Below are positions 1 to 10,618 of a DNA stretch of 64,000 nucleotides, one piece after another. The DNA is from Punica granatum. Lineage: Eukaryota > Streptophyta > Magnoliopsida > Myrtales > Lythraceae. Every line of letters begins with the position of its first letter. Position 1 is the stretch's first letter. Below the pieces are notes generated by a model, which saw nothing but the letters and a program-made list of their open reading frames with translations, was not told where the DNA came from and searched no databases. The position numbers and the translations under genes are program-made. The stretch is taken from positions 26,261,391 through 26,325,390 of the forward strand of contig NC_045129.1 in the NCBI RefSeq assembly GCF_007655135.1, read 5' to 3'.

Positions 1-350
1 AGGTAGGGGGTAAATACGAGGGCTAAATGGAGAGAAATGGCGGGCAATGAGTACTTAGAAATTTGATTTTTCGCAAACTGCTTGTGTAATCGGCTAATGG
101 TGACATCTGTCCTATTTAAAGTGAAGAAGTAATTAACGCCCTTAGTTCTTATATGAGCTAGTCGAACAAGGCCGCACATTGAATTGTTCGATAATTATCA
201 AAATTACTATTATAAATTCTTTGATTAGAAAGTTTTCTTTTATTCTTGTACATATATATAGCATTTTATGAATGAAATCTATTATCTTGATATATTGAGC
301 GGTCTCAATACTCAACCAACTGTCAAAATATATTAATTATCTTGTTCGGA
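1..350. other. AT-rich intergenic DNA
   Basis: AT-rich sequence with no convincing coding frame, RNA gene or repeat boundary. I see nothing specific in it. Confidence 0.5.
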
Positions 351-1690
351 AATCCTTCAATGATTATATTTTATTTTATTCATATAATATAAAATATCAA
401 TTAATAATATACCAAAATTCATGTATTACTGCACGACTTCATATTACTTAAATAATAAAATTCAATATATTATAAATATCATCATGAATTTATTATCTAA
501 GACTTTACTTTCTTTTTTGTTTTAGTTTAATAAGACTTTTTGTGAGTTCAAGTCTTTTTTACTTTTAATATCGTGAGGCAATGCGACATCACCAAGTGTC
601 ACGTTCTTATTGGTGGTGACTCGAAAAAGTTTAGCAACCAAATGCATGCATGGCCTTATGTAGCGTCTTTTTATGCGTTAGGTTAGGATTTATAATTTAT
701 ATAGACTTAGAAATCCTTCAATAATTATATTTTATTTTATTCATACAACAAAAAATAATCAATGAATAATATACCAAATTTCATGTATTACAGCGTGACT
801 TCGTATTACCTAAACAATAAAATTCAATGTATTATCAATATTATCATGAATTTATTGTTTAAGACTTTACATTTTTTTTCTCAATAAGACTTTTCATAAG
901 TTTAAGTCTTTTTTACTTATAAATCAAGGGGCAATGCGATATTGTACCAAGTGTCACGTTTTTATTGGAGGTGACTCGAAAAGTCTCACAATTAAATTCA
1001 TGCTTCATCTTGTGTAGTGTCTTTTTATGCGTTTGCTTATGATTTATAATTTATATAGATTTGAAAATCCTTCAATAATTATATTTTATTTTATTCATCC
1101 AATAAAAATGTATCAATGAATAATATACCGAACTTCATTTATTACTACGTGACTTTATTTTACCTAAACAATAAAATTCAATATATTATCAATATTATCG
1201 TGGATTAATAATCTAAGGCTTTACTTTCTTTTTTTTCTTTTTTCTTTTTTCTGGTTTAATAAGGCTTTTCATGAGTTAAAATCTTTTTTACGTATAAAAT
1301 CGTGAGGCAATGCAACATTGTATCAAGTGTCACGTTCTCATTGGTGGTGACTCGAAAAGTTTCACGATCAAAGACATGTTTGGCTTGTTTGGTTTCAAAG
1401 TACGATTTTAAAATCACACTTTAATTTAATTTTACAAATAACAAAACAAAATAACTCATCCAAAATCAAAGAGTAGGTCCCATTTATACCACTCTTTTTT
1501 CTATAACAAAACAAAATAATTCATATAAAGTCAAAAAGTGAGCTCATACATAATCATTTTACCACTCTTTTTCAAAATCAAAATCTGATTTTAAAATCCT
1601 ACTTTGAAACCAAATGCAGCAGTTTTGTCTTACCTGGCGTCTTTTTATGAGTTACCTTAAGATTAATAATTTAAAGATATAAATTTTATC
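351..1690. repeat. Three-copy tandem repeat, unit about 355 bp
   Basis: The phrase AATCCTTCAA recurs at 351, 712 and 1066, giving spacings of 361 and 354 bp. The following sequence (ATTTTATTTTATTCAT, then CATGTATTAC or a close variant, then AGTGTCACGTT, then GTGACTCGAAAAGT, then a GTCTTTTTATG block) aligns through each unit. The third unit is interrupted by a small inverted-repeat element at 1388-1614 and resumes afterwards at its GTCTTTTTATGAGTTA block, ending near 1690. The array looks like a short satellite-type or local tandem duplication. No coding potential is visible. Confidence 0.85.
1388..1614. mobile_element. MITE-like element with 29-bp terminal inverted repeats
   Basis: The left end, starting TTTGGTTTCAAAGTACG at 1388, is mirrored by the right end reading inward from 1614. 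The arms are about 29 bp with one mismatch, and the element is 227 bp. It is AT-rich and non-coding, and contains two related internal phrases (ACAAAACAAAATAA). It sits inside the third unit of the 355-bp tandem repeat. The superfamily (hAT, Harbinger or other) is not decided, because the target duplication is not clean. Confidence 0.75.
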
Positions 1691-2129
1691 TTGGGAAATT
1701 GATCCTCAACCTTTGACTACTTTTTCCTTTTCATCCTAAATCTTTATTTTTGTTCGATGTCGTCCTAAATGTTACCGATTTTGTCCCTTTTGGTCCTTGC
1801 GTTGCTTTTCCCATCCAAAACTAAGGGTTTTTAATAAATATTATTTTTTAAAAATTAATAAAATAATAAAATAATAAAAAATCAACGGCATTTTTTGGGA
1901 AGGGAGAGGGAGAGGGGGAGGGGGCAGTGGGGACCTACGCACCCCGATTGCCGCTTCGCCGATGATCTTAGTTGTCACCGGCGATCTCGCTGGAGTGGCG
2001 GTGGGCGCCGGCAGGTCTCCACCTCGCCCTCTCTGTCTCCCTTCCCTAGTTTTTTTCTTTTTTTTTTGGTAACTTCGCTTCCCCAGTTTGAGCTGCAGCG
2101 GTGGGGTCTCGAACACTTTTGAGAAGAAA
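1691..2129. other. Unassigned region with a GC-rich island
   Basis: An AT-rich lead-in is followed by a G/C-rich stretch at about 1900-2040 and a T-rich run. The short frames on both strands lack recognisable domains and are interrupted by low-complexity sequence. It has the flavour of the inside of an old DNA transposon, but I could not find a matching inverted end. Confidence 0.35.
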
Positions 2130-2580
2130 AAAAGCCTTAAAAGAAAGGGCCAGTCCGATGAGATTCAGGCAAAAAATGGAGCAGCGATCGTTGACCTGAT
2201 GGCTGTTGCCAAAATGGAGCAAATTTCTCCCATTCCGACTCAAATTTCATTGGGAAACGTCTAAAATCCTTCGTCTGAGCATCTCTCTGGTGCTTTGAAA
2301 GCTGTATCCTCTGCAGATGATCAGATAGAGTTTCTCAAAAGGTGAAAGGCACAAAGCAGGACGTCAAGAAGCAGAATGCAGCCTCTGAAAATGTTTCGAA
2401 ATCATCTTTTAACCAGCTTCCGCTTTCTTCTTACTGAAACGAGCATTTTTTCCGAAGCACTGCCATCCCACCATTTCCTCAGATTTACGAGATACTATTG
2501 CCCTCACACAAAATCACCTTCTTCCAGCCTCCAATTACAGACATGTTTCGGGATCAAACGATGTCAACCTCGCAGGCAGA
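2130..2580 (+). pseudogene. Decayed exon-like sequence, protein unknown
   Basis: Read on the plus strand, 2150-2580 shows protein-like sequence that must switch frame and pass stop codons. One part includes ADDQIEFLK, and another frame includes PPFPQIYEILLPSHKITF. An overlapping open frame from 2376 to 2693 (105 codons) ends in a hydrophobic stretch YLVIFVIAILFSLIYW that could be a membrane segment, but its start overlaps the other frame and it is probably incidental. I do not recognise the family. The call rests only on amino-acid texture and base composition unlike the AT-rich flanks. Confidence 0.3.
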
Positions 2581-2705
2581 GGGCCATGGATAGATGGAGA
2601 CCTATAGCCTACAAGAAATATACTTACTTAGTTATTTTTGTCATTGCAATTTTGTTCTCCTTAATTTATTGGAAATGTTTTCTTAGAAAATAATTTAGTA
2701 AATTT

Positions 2706-3181
2706 TATAGGGTTAAAAAATCGTGAAAGTTCTAAAATTGTGCAAATATTTAAAATTAAGTTCTAAATATATTAATTTAGCTCAAGTATTTCTAAACTTT
2801 TAGTCTGTTAGATATTCTCGATCTGAATTCGTAGTAGAAAGTTAGTGCTATTAAATCAATCCACATGGTGTCTCCTAATTAGTCGAATAATATTTTTATT
2901 TATTAAAATTTTTAAAAATCTAAAAAAAAGGGAAAAAAAGAGTGGAGAAAGGAGTCCTGCCAGGGTGGGGCTCCCCACCGGCCACCTTTTTCTAAAAATT
3001 GTAATAAATAAATTATTATTCAAATAATTAGGAGGCACATTAACTTTCAATTAGGATTTCGGATTGAAAATGTCTAATAGACTAAACGTTTAGGAATACT
3101 TGAGCCAAATTGATGTATTTAAGACTTAAATTTAACATTTTGCATAGTTTTAAAAATTCCGAGTTCATTTAGCCTATTTTA
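2706..3181. mobile_element. Foldback or MULE-like element with about 190-bp terminal inverted repeats
   Basis: The sequence from about 2706 to 2915 is mirrored, with mismatches and small gaps, by 3181 down to about 2996. For example GGCTCAAGTATTCCTAAACG on the minus strand of the right arm matches AGCTCAAGTATTTCTAAACT in the left arm. Most of the roughly 475-bp element is therefore its own inverted repeat. The short spacer contains a perfect GC-rich hairpin, GGTGGGG-CT-CCCCACC, at 2964-2979. No transposase is encoded. Target-site duplications are unclear, so the boundaries are approximate by about 10 bp. Confidence 0.75.
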
Positions 3182-4704
3182 TAATATCATTTTTTTTGCA
3201 TGATTCAGTTATTGAATTAAAATTTATCTTTTCTATTACGTCAAAAATCACAAATAAACGTTAAGAGTTTTAAATTAAACATTTTCTTAAATCGGCAAAA
3301 ATGTTAACATTTCTCTACAAATTAATAAAAAATAAGTGAATTAAATAATTTCTTGAACCTGCACTATGTGCAAGCCTGTATTTAGTCGTTGTTATAAATG
3401 AGGTTCCAAGCCACAAAAGTCATTCTTCCTGTGGGGCTCCTGAAGATACCATTATGGAAGTCCTGGAAGCATTATGGAAGTCGTTTTTGAAGATAAGAAG
3501 CCCATAAATTAATATGAAACCAAAATTTCCAGCCACAAAGCTTCTTAACGTGGGACTTGGGGTGAGCAAATGGATATGTTCAATAATAGAATATAACTCA
3601 CAATAATGTACGATAATGACATCGATGCAGAAATATGTGGATTGGATTTGGAATTCGTTAATAGAGTTGCCTTTCTGTGAGCGATTGGTGATTGATCAGA
3701 AGTGATTATCTTATATTTTATTTAATAAATCAATCGTGATAAGATGATTGATTTTCTTCGAAAATGATCATTTATATTTAGGCAAAACGGGACTTGAGGG
3801 AACCCAAATTTAGTACAAATTGATAGAAGAATATATACTTAAGGATCGTGAATGTTATGGATTGTAGGGACCCCATATTGAAAAAATAAGGAGAAATTAT
3901 AAAGAGAGCATAGCGTAGTGAGTACTTTGCCTTGTCATTAATAGGTTCCATTTGATATTAACTATTTGGGATTTCTTATCTAATCGGAATAAGCACATTG
4001 ATCTCCCTTATAACCGAAAAAGAAAAGAAGAAAAAATAAGGGAAAATTATTGATGAGTATATAAAAGTTGAATGCCACCCACCAATAGTTTGAACTTTAA
4101 GTTTTGATAAAGACTCAACTACTTGTATACCCAATAAAAATTTAATATGATATCAGTGTTAGTTTTAGGCCTCTCGCTGGCACCTTACTTGTGCATCGAG
4201 TGGCTTTGTGCTCATGCAGGTCCAGTCCAGCAGGCTGCTATGCAACACTTGATACGCTATGCTCATGTATTCACACTTCGTGTCTTAGGCTGGGTATGTA
4301 CCACCACCTAGTGGAATATTAATAGTGAACAACTGGCAAGGAGAGATTGTTATTGCTAAATGGTCTCCCATTTAGTCGAGATGACAATGATGATGGAGGG
4401 CTCCCTGGACAGTTTGATTGACTTATAGGAAGCGAGAGATTCAGCTTGAGCAATCTCCATTAAAATATGGGTAATTAACATAGGAGAAGGTCTTACCAAG
4501 ACCAGCGAAGAGTGAAAATTTTGGTTCACTATCACATGATATATAGCATTGCAAGCGCATCTCAAGCTCGTAAGCTCGACATTCCGAAAGTGGCTGCCGG
4601 TGATTGCAATGTCATCTTCATCGATTCTAATCTTTGACGGAGCAAAATTTCTTTGTCAAGTTACCCCCAGTTGCAGTACTAAACAGGACGGCTACTATAG
4701 CCAA
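3182..4704. other. AT-rich intergenic DNA
   Basis: About 1.5 kb of AT-rich sequence with scattered short frames (the longest about 70 codons, minus strand, 4356-4565) and no domain, RNA gene or paired repeat end that I can support. A small local duplication of CATTATGGAAGTC lies near 3450-3480. Confidence 0.5.
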
Positions 4705-4711
4705 ATTGGAA

Positions 4712-5687
4712 TGGGCAAATTACAAAAAAAAAAAAAACTAAATTTTGTAAAACGTCTCAGTTTTGTTCTAAATTTTGTTTTGTAATAAAAAAATCATAAG
4801 TTTTCTAAATTTTCTAAAAAATGATCCCGTTATCAATTCTATCAATTTTGCATAATTGAACTGTTAACTTCAGACCCATTTTTTACAAATCACCATCTCC
4901 CACCCTCTCCCCCTTATGTCACGCCTCTCCATCTCAGAGAACAATTTCTCCCAAATTGGAAAACCCTAACTCCCCCTTTGATTTGTGAAGTTCTTTCAAT
5001 CAGCATACTTTTGAGACTGTTTGATGAGCTGAGATCTTTGTCGCCTAGGGGAGGCAGGGTTTGCGAGTCTGTACCCACAATTTGTGTGTGGTTTGATTAT
5101 TCAATACAGAGATGTTGAAATCATTGACGAGCATCACACAAGTAACATTTTAAACGTTCATAAACAACACTCATAAAACTTTTATTAATAAACAAATAAG
5201 ATAAGTTAAATAAAAAAATTCAAAATTTCCAAAAAGTCTCAATTTCATCATAAATTTGGTATATAATGGAAAAAAAATCATGTTTTATAAATTATCTTGG
5301 AAATAACCTCTCTCCTCATTTGGGTCTCCTTGTAGTGCTCCTAAATCGGCCCCGGCTAGCATCTCCTCTCATGGACCATTTATGAGAAATTTTTTAAATA
5401 TTTTTTTTTTAAAATTACAAATCAAAATTTGAAACAAAACTTATATTTTTCTGAAAACTTATGTTATTTTTGTAAAGAAAATAAAGGATGATCAGATGAT
5501 GTATAAACTTTGTGAGTTCCGTAAAGTCGACGTAAGCTAATAGACGAAAAACTTAACAGAATAATAACAGGAAGTCAAATCTGAGACGATAATCAAAATA
5601 TGTGGATGTTTTTGTTACAAAACAAAATTTAGGACAAAACTAAGACATTTTACAAAACTTATGTTTTTCTTTTTGGTAATTTGCCCA
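4712..5687. mobile_element. 976-bp non-autonomous TIR transposon
   Basis: The left end TGGGCAAATTAC (4712) is mirrored by GTAATTTGCCCA ending at 5687. The inverted similarity extends about 90 bp inward, through TTTTGTAAAA and CTAAATTTTGTTTTGTAA blocks. The flanking target duplication ATTGGAA is exact, at 4705-4711 and 5688-5694. The interior is AT-rich with no transposase frame. It also contains a second, weaker copy of the subterminal motif near 5215-5285, so a related element may be nested inside. A 7-bp duplication is unusual for the main superfamilies; the element could be a MULE or hAT derivative with a decayed duplication. Confidence 0.8.
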
Positions 5688-5741
5688 ATTGGAAAAGCGA
5701 AAATGACATGAATTCGTCACATTGGCATCCGTGGTCCTTTC

Positions 5742-5926
5742 TGTTAGGAAAAATCAACAAGCCTACTTCGCACTCTGGTCTATCCGCAACTTAAAAGTTT
5801 AAACCAATAGATTACTAGACCATTGTCTCTTATAAACCTATGGAATTCCTCTCAACTTTTACATGTGGGATTACCTCCAACTCTCGCCATCACCATTCTC
5901 CATATAGGAGAGAAACCACCGCAACA
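5742..5926 (-). repeat. TRIM 3' LTR
   Basis: 185-bp terminal repeat, paired with 6160-6345. It is followed on its internal side by the polypurine tract at 5927-5937. Confidence 0.9.
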
Positions 5927-6139
5927 ATTCTCCCCCTGCTCGACTATGTCGAGGATTTCGTCGTAATCCCCGTGATACGACGGCAAGCAACACACTAGAC
6001 ACAACTAACTTCGAGTCGGGCTTCCACTTCCGGACTCGGATACCAATTATTAGAACCTTCATTAGCCACGAGTTCCACACTCGGGCTAAGTGTGGTGTGG
6101 GTTTCCACGCATAGTGTGTGCGCTTCCCCAGAATTGTTA

Positions 6140-6157
6140 CCTTGGGTTCTGATACCA
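6140..6157 (-). promoter_or_regulatory. TRIM primer binding site (initiator tRNA-Met type)
   Basis: The minus strand reads TGGTATCAGAACCCAAGG two bases after the end of the 5' LTR. TGGTATCAGA is the standard plant initiator-Met tRNA primer site. Confidence 0.9.
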
Positions 6158-6159
6158 CT

Positions 6160-6345
6160 TGTTAAGAAAAATCCACAGGTCTACTTCGGGTTCGATTCTA
6201 TCTACAACTCAAAAGCCTAAACCAATGGGTTGCTGAACAATTGTCTCTTATAAACCCATGGATTTTCTCTCAACTTTTCCATGTGGGATTACCTCCCAAC
6301 ACCTTCCCTCACCATTCTCCATATAGAAGAGAAACCATCCCAACA
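6160..6345 (-). repeat. TRIM 5' LTR
   Basis: 186-bp terminal repeat, paired with 5742-5926. The minus strand begins TGTTGGGATGG and ends TTCTTAACA. Confidence 0.9.
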
Positions 6346-6350
6346 CTTTC

Positions 6351-6913
6351 CAACTTGCACTAGAGATTCCGCGGCTGATTACAATTAGTCAAGAATAAAA
6401 GAGCGTACTCTGGTGATGAAGTCCCTCGTTTTGACAAGAAATATTGTACCTTTTTGATTATTTGTACTACTTATAATGGGGCCGTTGCCTTGCAAGTTGA
6501 TATCCTCACTTGTGATATATTACGCTTTAGCTGTTACATCTAAGCATCAATATAAATATATAAAAGTCGAGGTACGAAATGTTGTTCCGCCAAACCCTTA
6601 ACTCTACGTAAACTGTCTTTTCAATTCTAGTTAAATGTATCTTTACTACATTTTGTTTAGGGTCATTTTCATATTATTTGTATGTCATAATATACAATAA
6701 AATAAAATTTTTAAAAACTAAACATTTCTCAATAATTGAAAACAACTCCTCAATATATGTGATTCTTTTCTAATTTAATATACAATACATCCTATAAATC
6801 GACTATATGGAAATTCATTTTACACATCACATATCTACTCATTATAGTTTTTCTTATACTCTAAACCCTACACAATATTTTTTTTCTTATATACATGTTA
6901 TTATCTCTTAAGA
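6351..6913. other. AT-rich intergenic DNA
   Basis: AT-rich sequence between the TRIM and the truncated Ogre LTR. I see no supported feature. Confidence 0.5.
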
Positions 6914-7639
6914 TACGCGTGAGAAGGAGTCACCAGTACCTATTTACGACCCGAAAGTTGAGAGCCGATGAGTTGCCCGGGTCTAGGGGTATGTGATACA
7001 CCTAGTTTGCTAAGGCATATGGTCTTGCAGAACTCAAAGTTCCGAATTCAAGGGTTCTGTTACGTGCGGGCCTATAACCCGCACGCCCTATCGGTACTCT
7101 AGTCTATCTGGGGTTTGCCGTTTTTATTTATTTACCGCGTGAATTAGGTTACACTCGCCTTACCCATTTTGACATCGTAAATTCGAAGAGTCGATAGATT
7201 CGGGCTAAAGCCCGAGATGAGGGTAGGCCCATGCTTCGAGGATTTGGTCCGCTATCCTCACTACGGTTCACCTAACCATGATGATCGGCTCCTCGTGCAG
7301 ACCAAAACTATGAAGCATCGATTAACTCGTTTCAAGGGAAATAGGCCAACTTTGTCGGTTCTGTCTCTCAAACCATCTACTCGCCAACCAAGATTCTTAT
7401 AATGAATGTGCCAAATAATTCCCTACATTATTCTCTCAAATAATAATGAAAATTACAAATTACAAATTACAAATTTCAATGACTGAATCTCAGTCAGTTC
7501 GCGTTTTATTCCTCTCTAGCTCACCGTGGGGTTTGAACAATTGAAAAATGAATTAAGGCGAAGTGGGCTCAAGGAGCCAAGGGTCGGGTCTGACCGAACC
7601 AACGGGGGTAAGAGGTCTGTTGACCGGATGGACCGCTGG

Positions 7640-8074
7640 TGCGTGTATTACGGGCGTTTCACCACTCTCTGAAGCATGGGTAGTAGGACTCAAGGGTTTA
7701 GGTCGACTGTTGGCCCGTACCTTTGAGGCAGAGTAGAGTTCGAGGAGGCACGGTTTGGGCCCATGAGCTCTGCCATGTCGGCGACCATCTGATTGACCGT
7801 ACCCCTTAGTGTGGTAATGCGGGCAACGTCATCGGTGGAGGCGGACAGTGCTTGGGCCACCGGTAAAGGGACCGATACTTGGGCCATCGAGGAAGCTTCG
7901 TGGTGCGCTAGTGGCACGCCCACAGAGGTCAGTGGTGGCGGCGCATGCGTCGCGGGTTGCTGGGAGTAAACTAGCGTTGGCGGGGTATTCTCCTCGAAAA
8001 TAGTGGGTTGGTTGTCTTGCACCATCATTAACTGTAGTCAAGTGGGATACCGGTGCAGAGCTAGTTGTGGTTAC
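7640..8074 (-). pseudogene. gag: Ogre gag 5' fragment inside an LTR
   Basis: The minus strand from 8074 carries the untranslated leader of Ogre gag, then an open frame 8028-7690 (112 codons). This matches the N-terminus of the intact gag at 56277: THAPPP near the start, then a TTLRGTVNQMVADMAEL segment matching the intact copy's ALEGTVNQMAVNMAEL segment, then GPNRASS and GPTVD. The frame ends at a stop, and weak gag similarity continues to about 7640, where LTR U5 sequence resumes. The upstream junction at 8074/8075 falls exactly at a CTAG|GT motif joining LTR exon-like sequence to the gag leader. In an ordinary Ogre these two pieces are about 5 kb apart, with the rest of the LTR and ORF1 between them. 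Confidence 0.85.
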
Positions 8075-8426
8075 CTAGCTTCGAGGAGAGGAAAATCTGG
8101 AGGTCGGGTCGGGACAGACCCAACTAGAGGAAAACGCTCCGACAAAGAGAGGTGGCTGGCACGGGTGGTTTGGGGGGTCGTGGCCTTCGTGCACAAGCTC
8201 CTAGGGACGCCAAGGACCCTTGAACGGCCTTGGAACAACCTTGGCGAAACTCGGACCTGTGCTGACCGGAATAAGAAAAGAAACCCATGAAAGGGCAATG
8301 GAAACAAGAAAAGAAAGGATGGCACGAGGGCGGCTCAGGCGACTTCACACAGTGAGCCCTTGCTCCGGGGACGTCCGAGTATATGGCAGGAGGTAGCTCG
8401 CAAGTTGGAGGGGCTCAAACCGCCCT

Positions 8427-8433
8427 ACTTATA
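8427..8433 (-). promoter_or_regulatory. TATA box of the chimeric LTR
   Basis: The minus strand reads TATAAGT in the context GGTATAAGTAGGGC, at the place corresponding to the TATA boxes of the other Ogre LTRs. Confidence 0.6.
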
Positions 8434-8479
8434 CCTATGTTCCCTCTTTCCCATTGTTCTCTATTGTGGGCCCCCCTTT

Positions 8480-9036
8480 TTTTTGTTTGTTTGTTCTAGG
8501 GAGAGAGAGCGAGATAGGTTGTGTGGGGGAAAAGGAGTGAGCTGAAGGCTACGAGAAGGGAGTTGAGAGTGTCTGTGAAGAGCTGAGGGGAGCGAAAATG
8601 AGCTGAGGGAGTGAGTGAGAGAAAAAATGAGTTGAGGGGGATGTCGGATAAGAACTAAGGGCGTGATTTCGTATGGTGAGGTCAAAAAGGGAGGATAGGA
8701 GCTAGAGTGGTGAGGAGTGAAGGTTCTAAAGGGACTGGAGCGGTGAGGACCGGCTGATGGCTTTCGTGTTGCAGGAGAAGCAGAGGGAGCAGAGGAAGAA
8801 GAGGAGAATTAGGCAACTGGTGATGTGATCAGGCAAGTTGCTGGGGACAGTGTGAGTTGATCCGTGAGGAGAAGGAGAAGAGAAAGGACAGAGGGGAGAC
8901 TTGTCACGGGGCTGAGCTGGCCTTTGTCCTGCAGAGAAGACAGGAGAAAGAAGAAGAAGAAGAAGAAGAAGAAGAAGGGAGAGGGACAGTGATGGGGGTT
9001 CAGCTTTTGGGAGTTGTAGGGTAGAGGGAGAAAGAT
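8480..9036 (-). repeat. Purine-rich part of LTR C U3 (left half)
   Basis: The plus strand here is dominated by G and A for over 500 bp. The same bias continues at 22212-22660 on the other side of the copia insertion, showing that it was one continuous tract. Frames in it are low-complexity artefacts. A (GAA)n microsatellite lies at about 8948-8977. Confidence 0.7.
8948..8977. repeat. (AGA)n microsatellite
   Basis: About ten AGA/GAA units in a row, inside the purine-rich tract. Confidence 0.9.
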
Positions 9037-9041
9037 AAATG

Positions 9042-10618
9042 TGCTAGTTTCACGGGGCCTACGAAAGCGTAAAAGGAATAGAAATTAAAAATTTTCTACC
9101 CGTGAAACTAGATCCCAACACCTACTAGTAGAATGGGAATAGATAAAGTGTACCTGAAATCTTTTAAACCGTTGACTGAACGTCCCACGCGTGACGCCTC
9201 TATCGGTATCCACATCGACTTCTTCGACGGGACTTCGAGATCGACGGTGCTAGCGGCCAACGCTTGAAGGAAACACGGTGCGACCCTCGAAAATATTAGA
9301 CTAATGGACCAAACTAAATTGGATTCGTAATCCAATTCTTTATACACTTACATGCATATACATATCATATATGTATATCTATGCATGCATATATCTTGAA
9401 AACTTAACATTTGAGCTCCCATATATATATATATATATATATATGCATATGGGGGGCCTTATCCTGTTGAATGGTCGGTGTGGGAACTTCAATTAAGCTT
9501 CCCAAATTGTCAATTTTTCAGCCAATTTCATGCATGCAATGTGGCCATCAAATGGCCTTAGGTGGCAATGCATGGGAAGCCACATGGTCAACATGTGGTC
9601 GGCGAAGTGGCACCAATTTCGGGCCTCGTGTGTCTTTATTTCTTGTATAAATTGGGTCCAATTAATATAATTAATCGAGTCCAATTAATCGGTAAATTTA
9701 ATCTTTTTAAAATTCCGATTAACTAATCACATCATAACTCATCTAATCTCTATTAGACAGTTTTAGTGTTCAAAACCATCCCGTCGACTTGGTCGTAGTG
9801 TGTGACCATGTAGGTTCCCGATTACGTTGACAATAATATCGAAATCTCTATTTCAATATTACAAATAGTGAGTGGCATCTAGTAATGCATCACTGCTACT
9901 CAAGTAATCGGAAAGTCAATTTCTCGACGAACCTTGTGACATATGTTGTCGTGCAGTATAATCCCTTTATCCTCTATATCTCTATTGTGCCTAAGGCATG
10001 GTTGTTGTCATCCTTGTATGGCTCAATCTCTTTTTCTTGGTTTACCAGGTAAGTCTATCAGAACAAATGAGCTCAATATCCCTATATCGACTCATTTGGA
10101 TATGCATACACTTATAGACTCTGCCCACCAAGCGACCGTGAGATATCACTCCCATTATGTAGGATGGACAAATAATATGTTGGTCACTCACATTCTTCTC
10201 CAGACTCTGTAGTATACCCAATAACTGTCTTTATAACAAGCCTATTATGGTGGCATTTCACAATATCAAAGTATACAATATTACATGTAGGTAACTATGG
10301 TGACCTCAACTCAAAAGATCACTGCACCACAGTTACTATGAGATCTGCTAATGACAGTCACGTAACGACCCATGTAGCAGTCTCTTGGCGGGTCAGTCCA
10401 GTACACATTACTCCTAATGTATACCTGCGGTGTGACTCGATGTCTCCACATCCATGACCTGTCAGACTTGGTCATCAATCTACACCTACACTAGTATAAC
10501 CGCATTATCGTTGTTCTAATTAACGATAATACTTTGACTAGGGACATTTAGAAATAGTGTTCAGTCATTATAGGATCTCACAATCAAGTCACATCTGATG
10601 TCTGTTGAACCTATTATT
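9042..10618 (-). repeat. Copia 3' LTR, left part
   Basis: Matches 20482 onward. The LTR is interrupted after 10618 by the solo Ogre LTR and resumes at 15665-15801. It contains a longer (AT)n run (9421-9444) than the 5' copy. Confidence 0.93.

Larger units (their letters stand above)
5742..6345 (-). mobile_element. TRIM (miniature LTR retrotransposon), 604 bp
   Basis: Two direct repeats of about 185 bp (5742-5926 and 6160-6345) start and end with the plus-strand TGTTA...CAACA signature. Read on the minus strand the left copy is the 3' LTR and the right copy the 5' LTR. Immediately downstream of the 5' LTR is a primer binding site, TGGTATCAGAACCCAAGG. A polypurine tract AGGGGGAGAAT abuts the 3' LTR. 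The 5-bp target duplication CTTTC is exact, at 5737-5741 and 6346-6350. The 233-bp interior encodes no gag or pol, so it must have moved with proteins from another element. The LTRs differ at many positions, so the insertion is not recent. Confidence 0.93.

Noticed and set aside
2376..2693. 105-codon frame with a C-terminal membrane-like segment
   Set aside because: It overlaps other protein-like frames that need frameshifts, has no homologue I recognise, and lies next to a foldback element. I kept it only as part of a possible decayed exon.
5871..6158. 95-codon minus-strand frame
   Set aside because: It lies wholly inside the TRIM, spanning LTR, polypurine tract and primer site, so it is not a gene.
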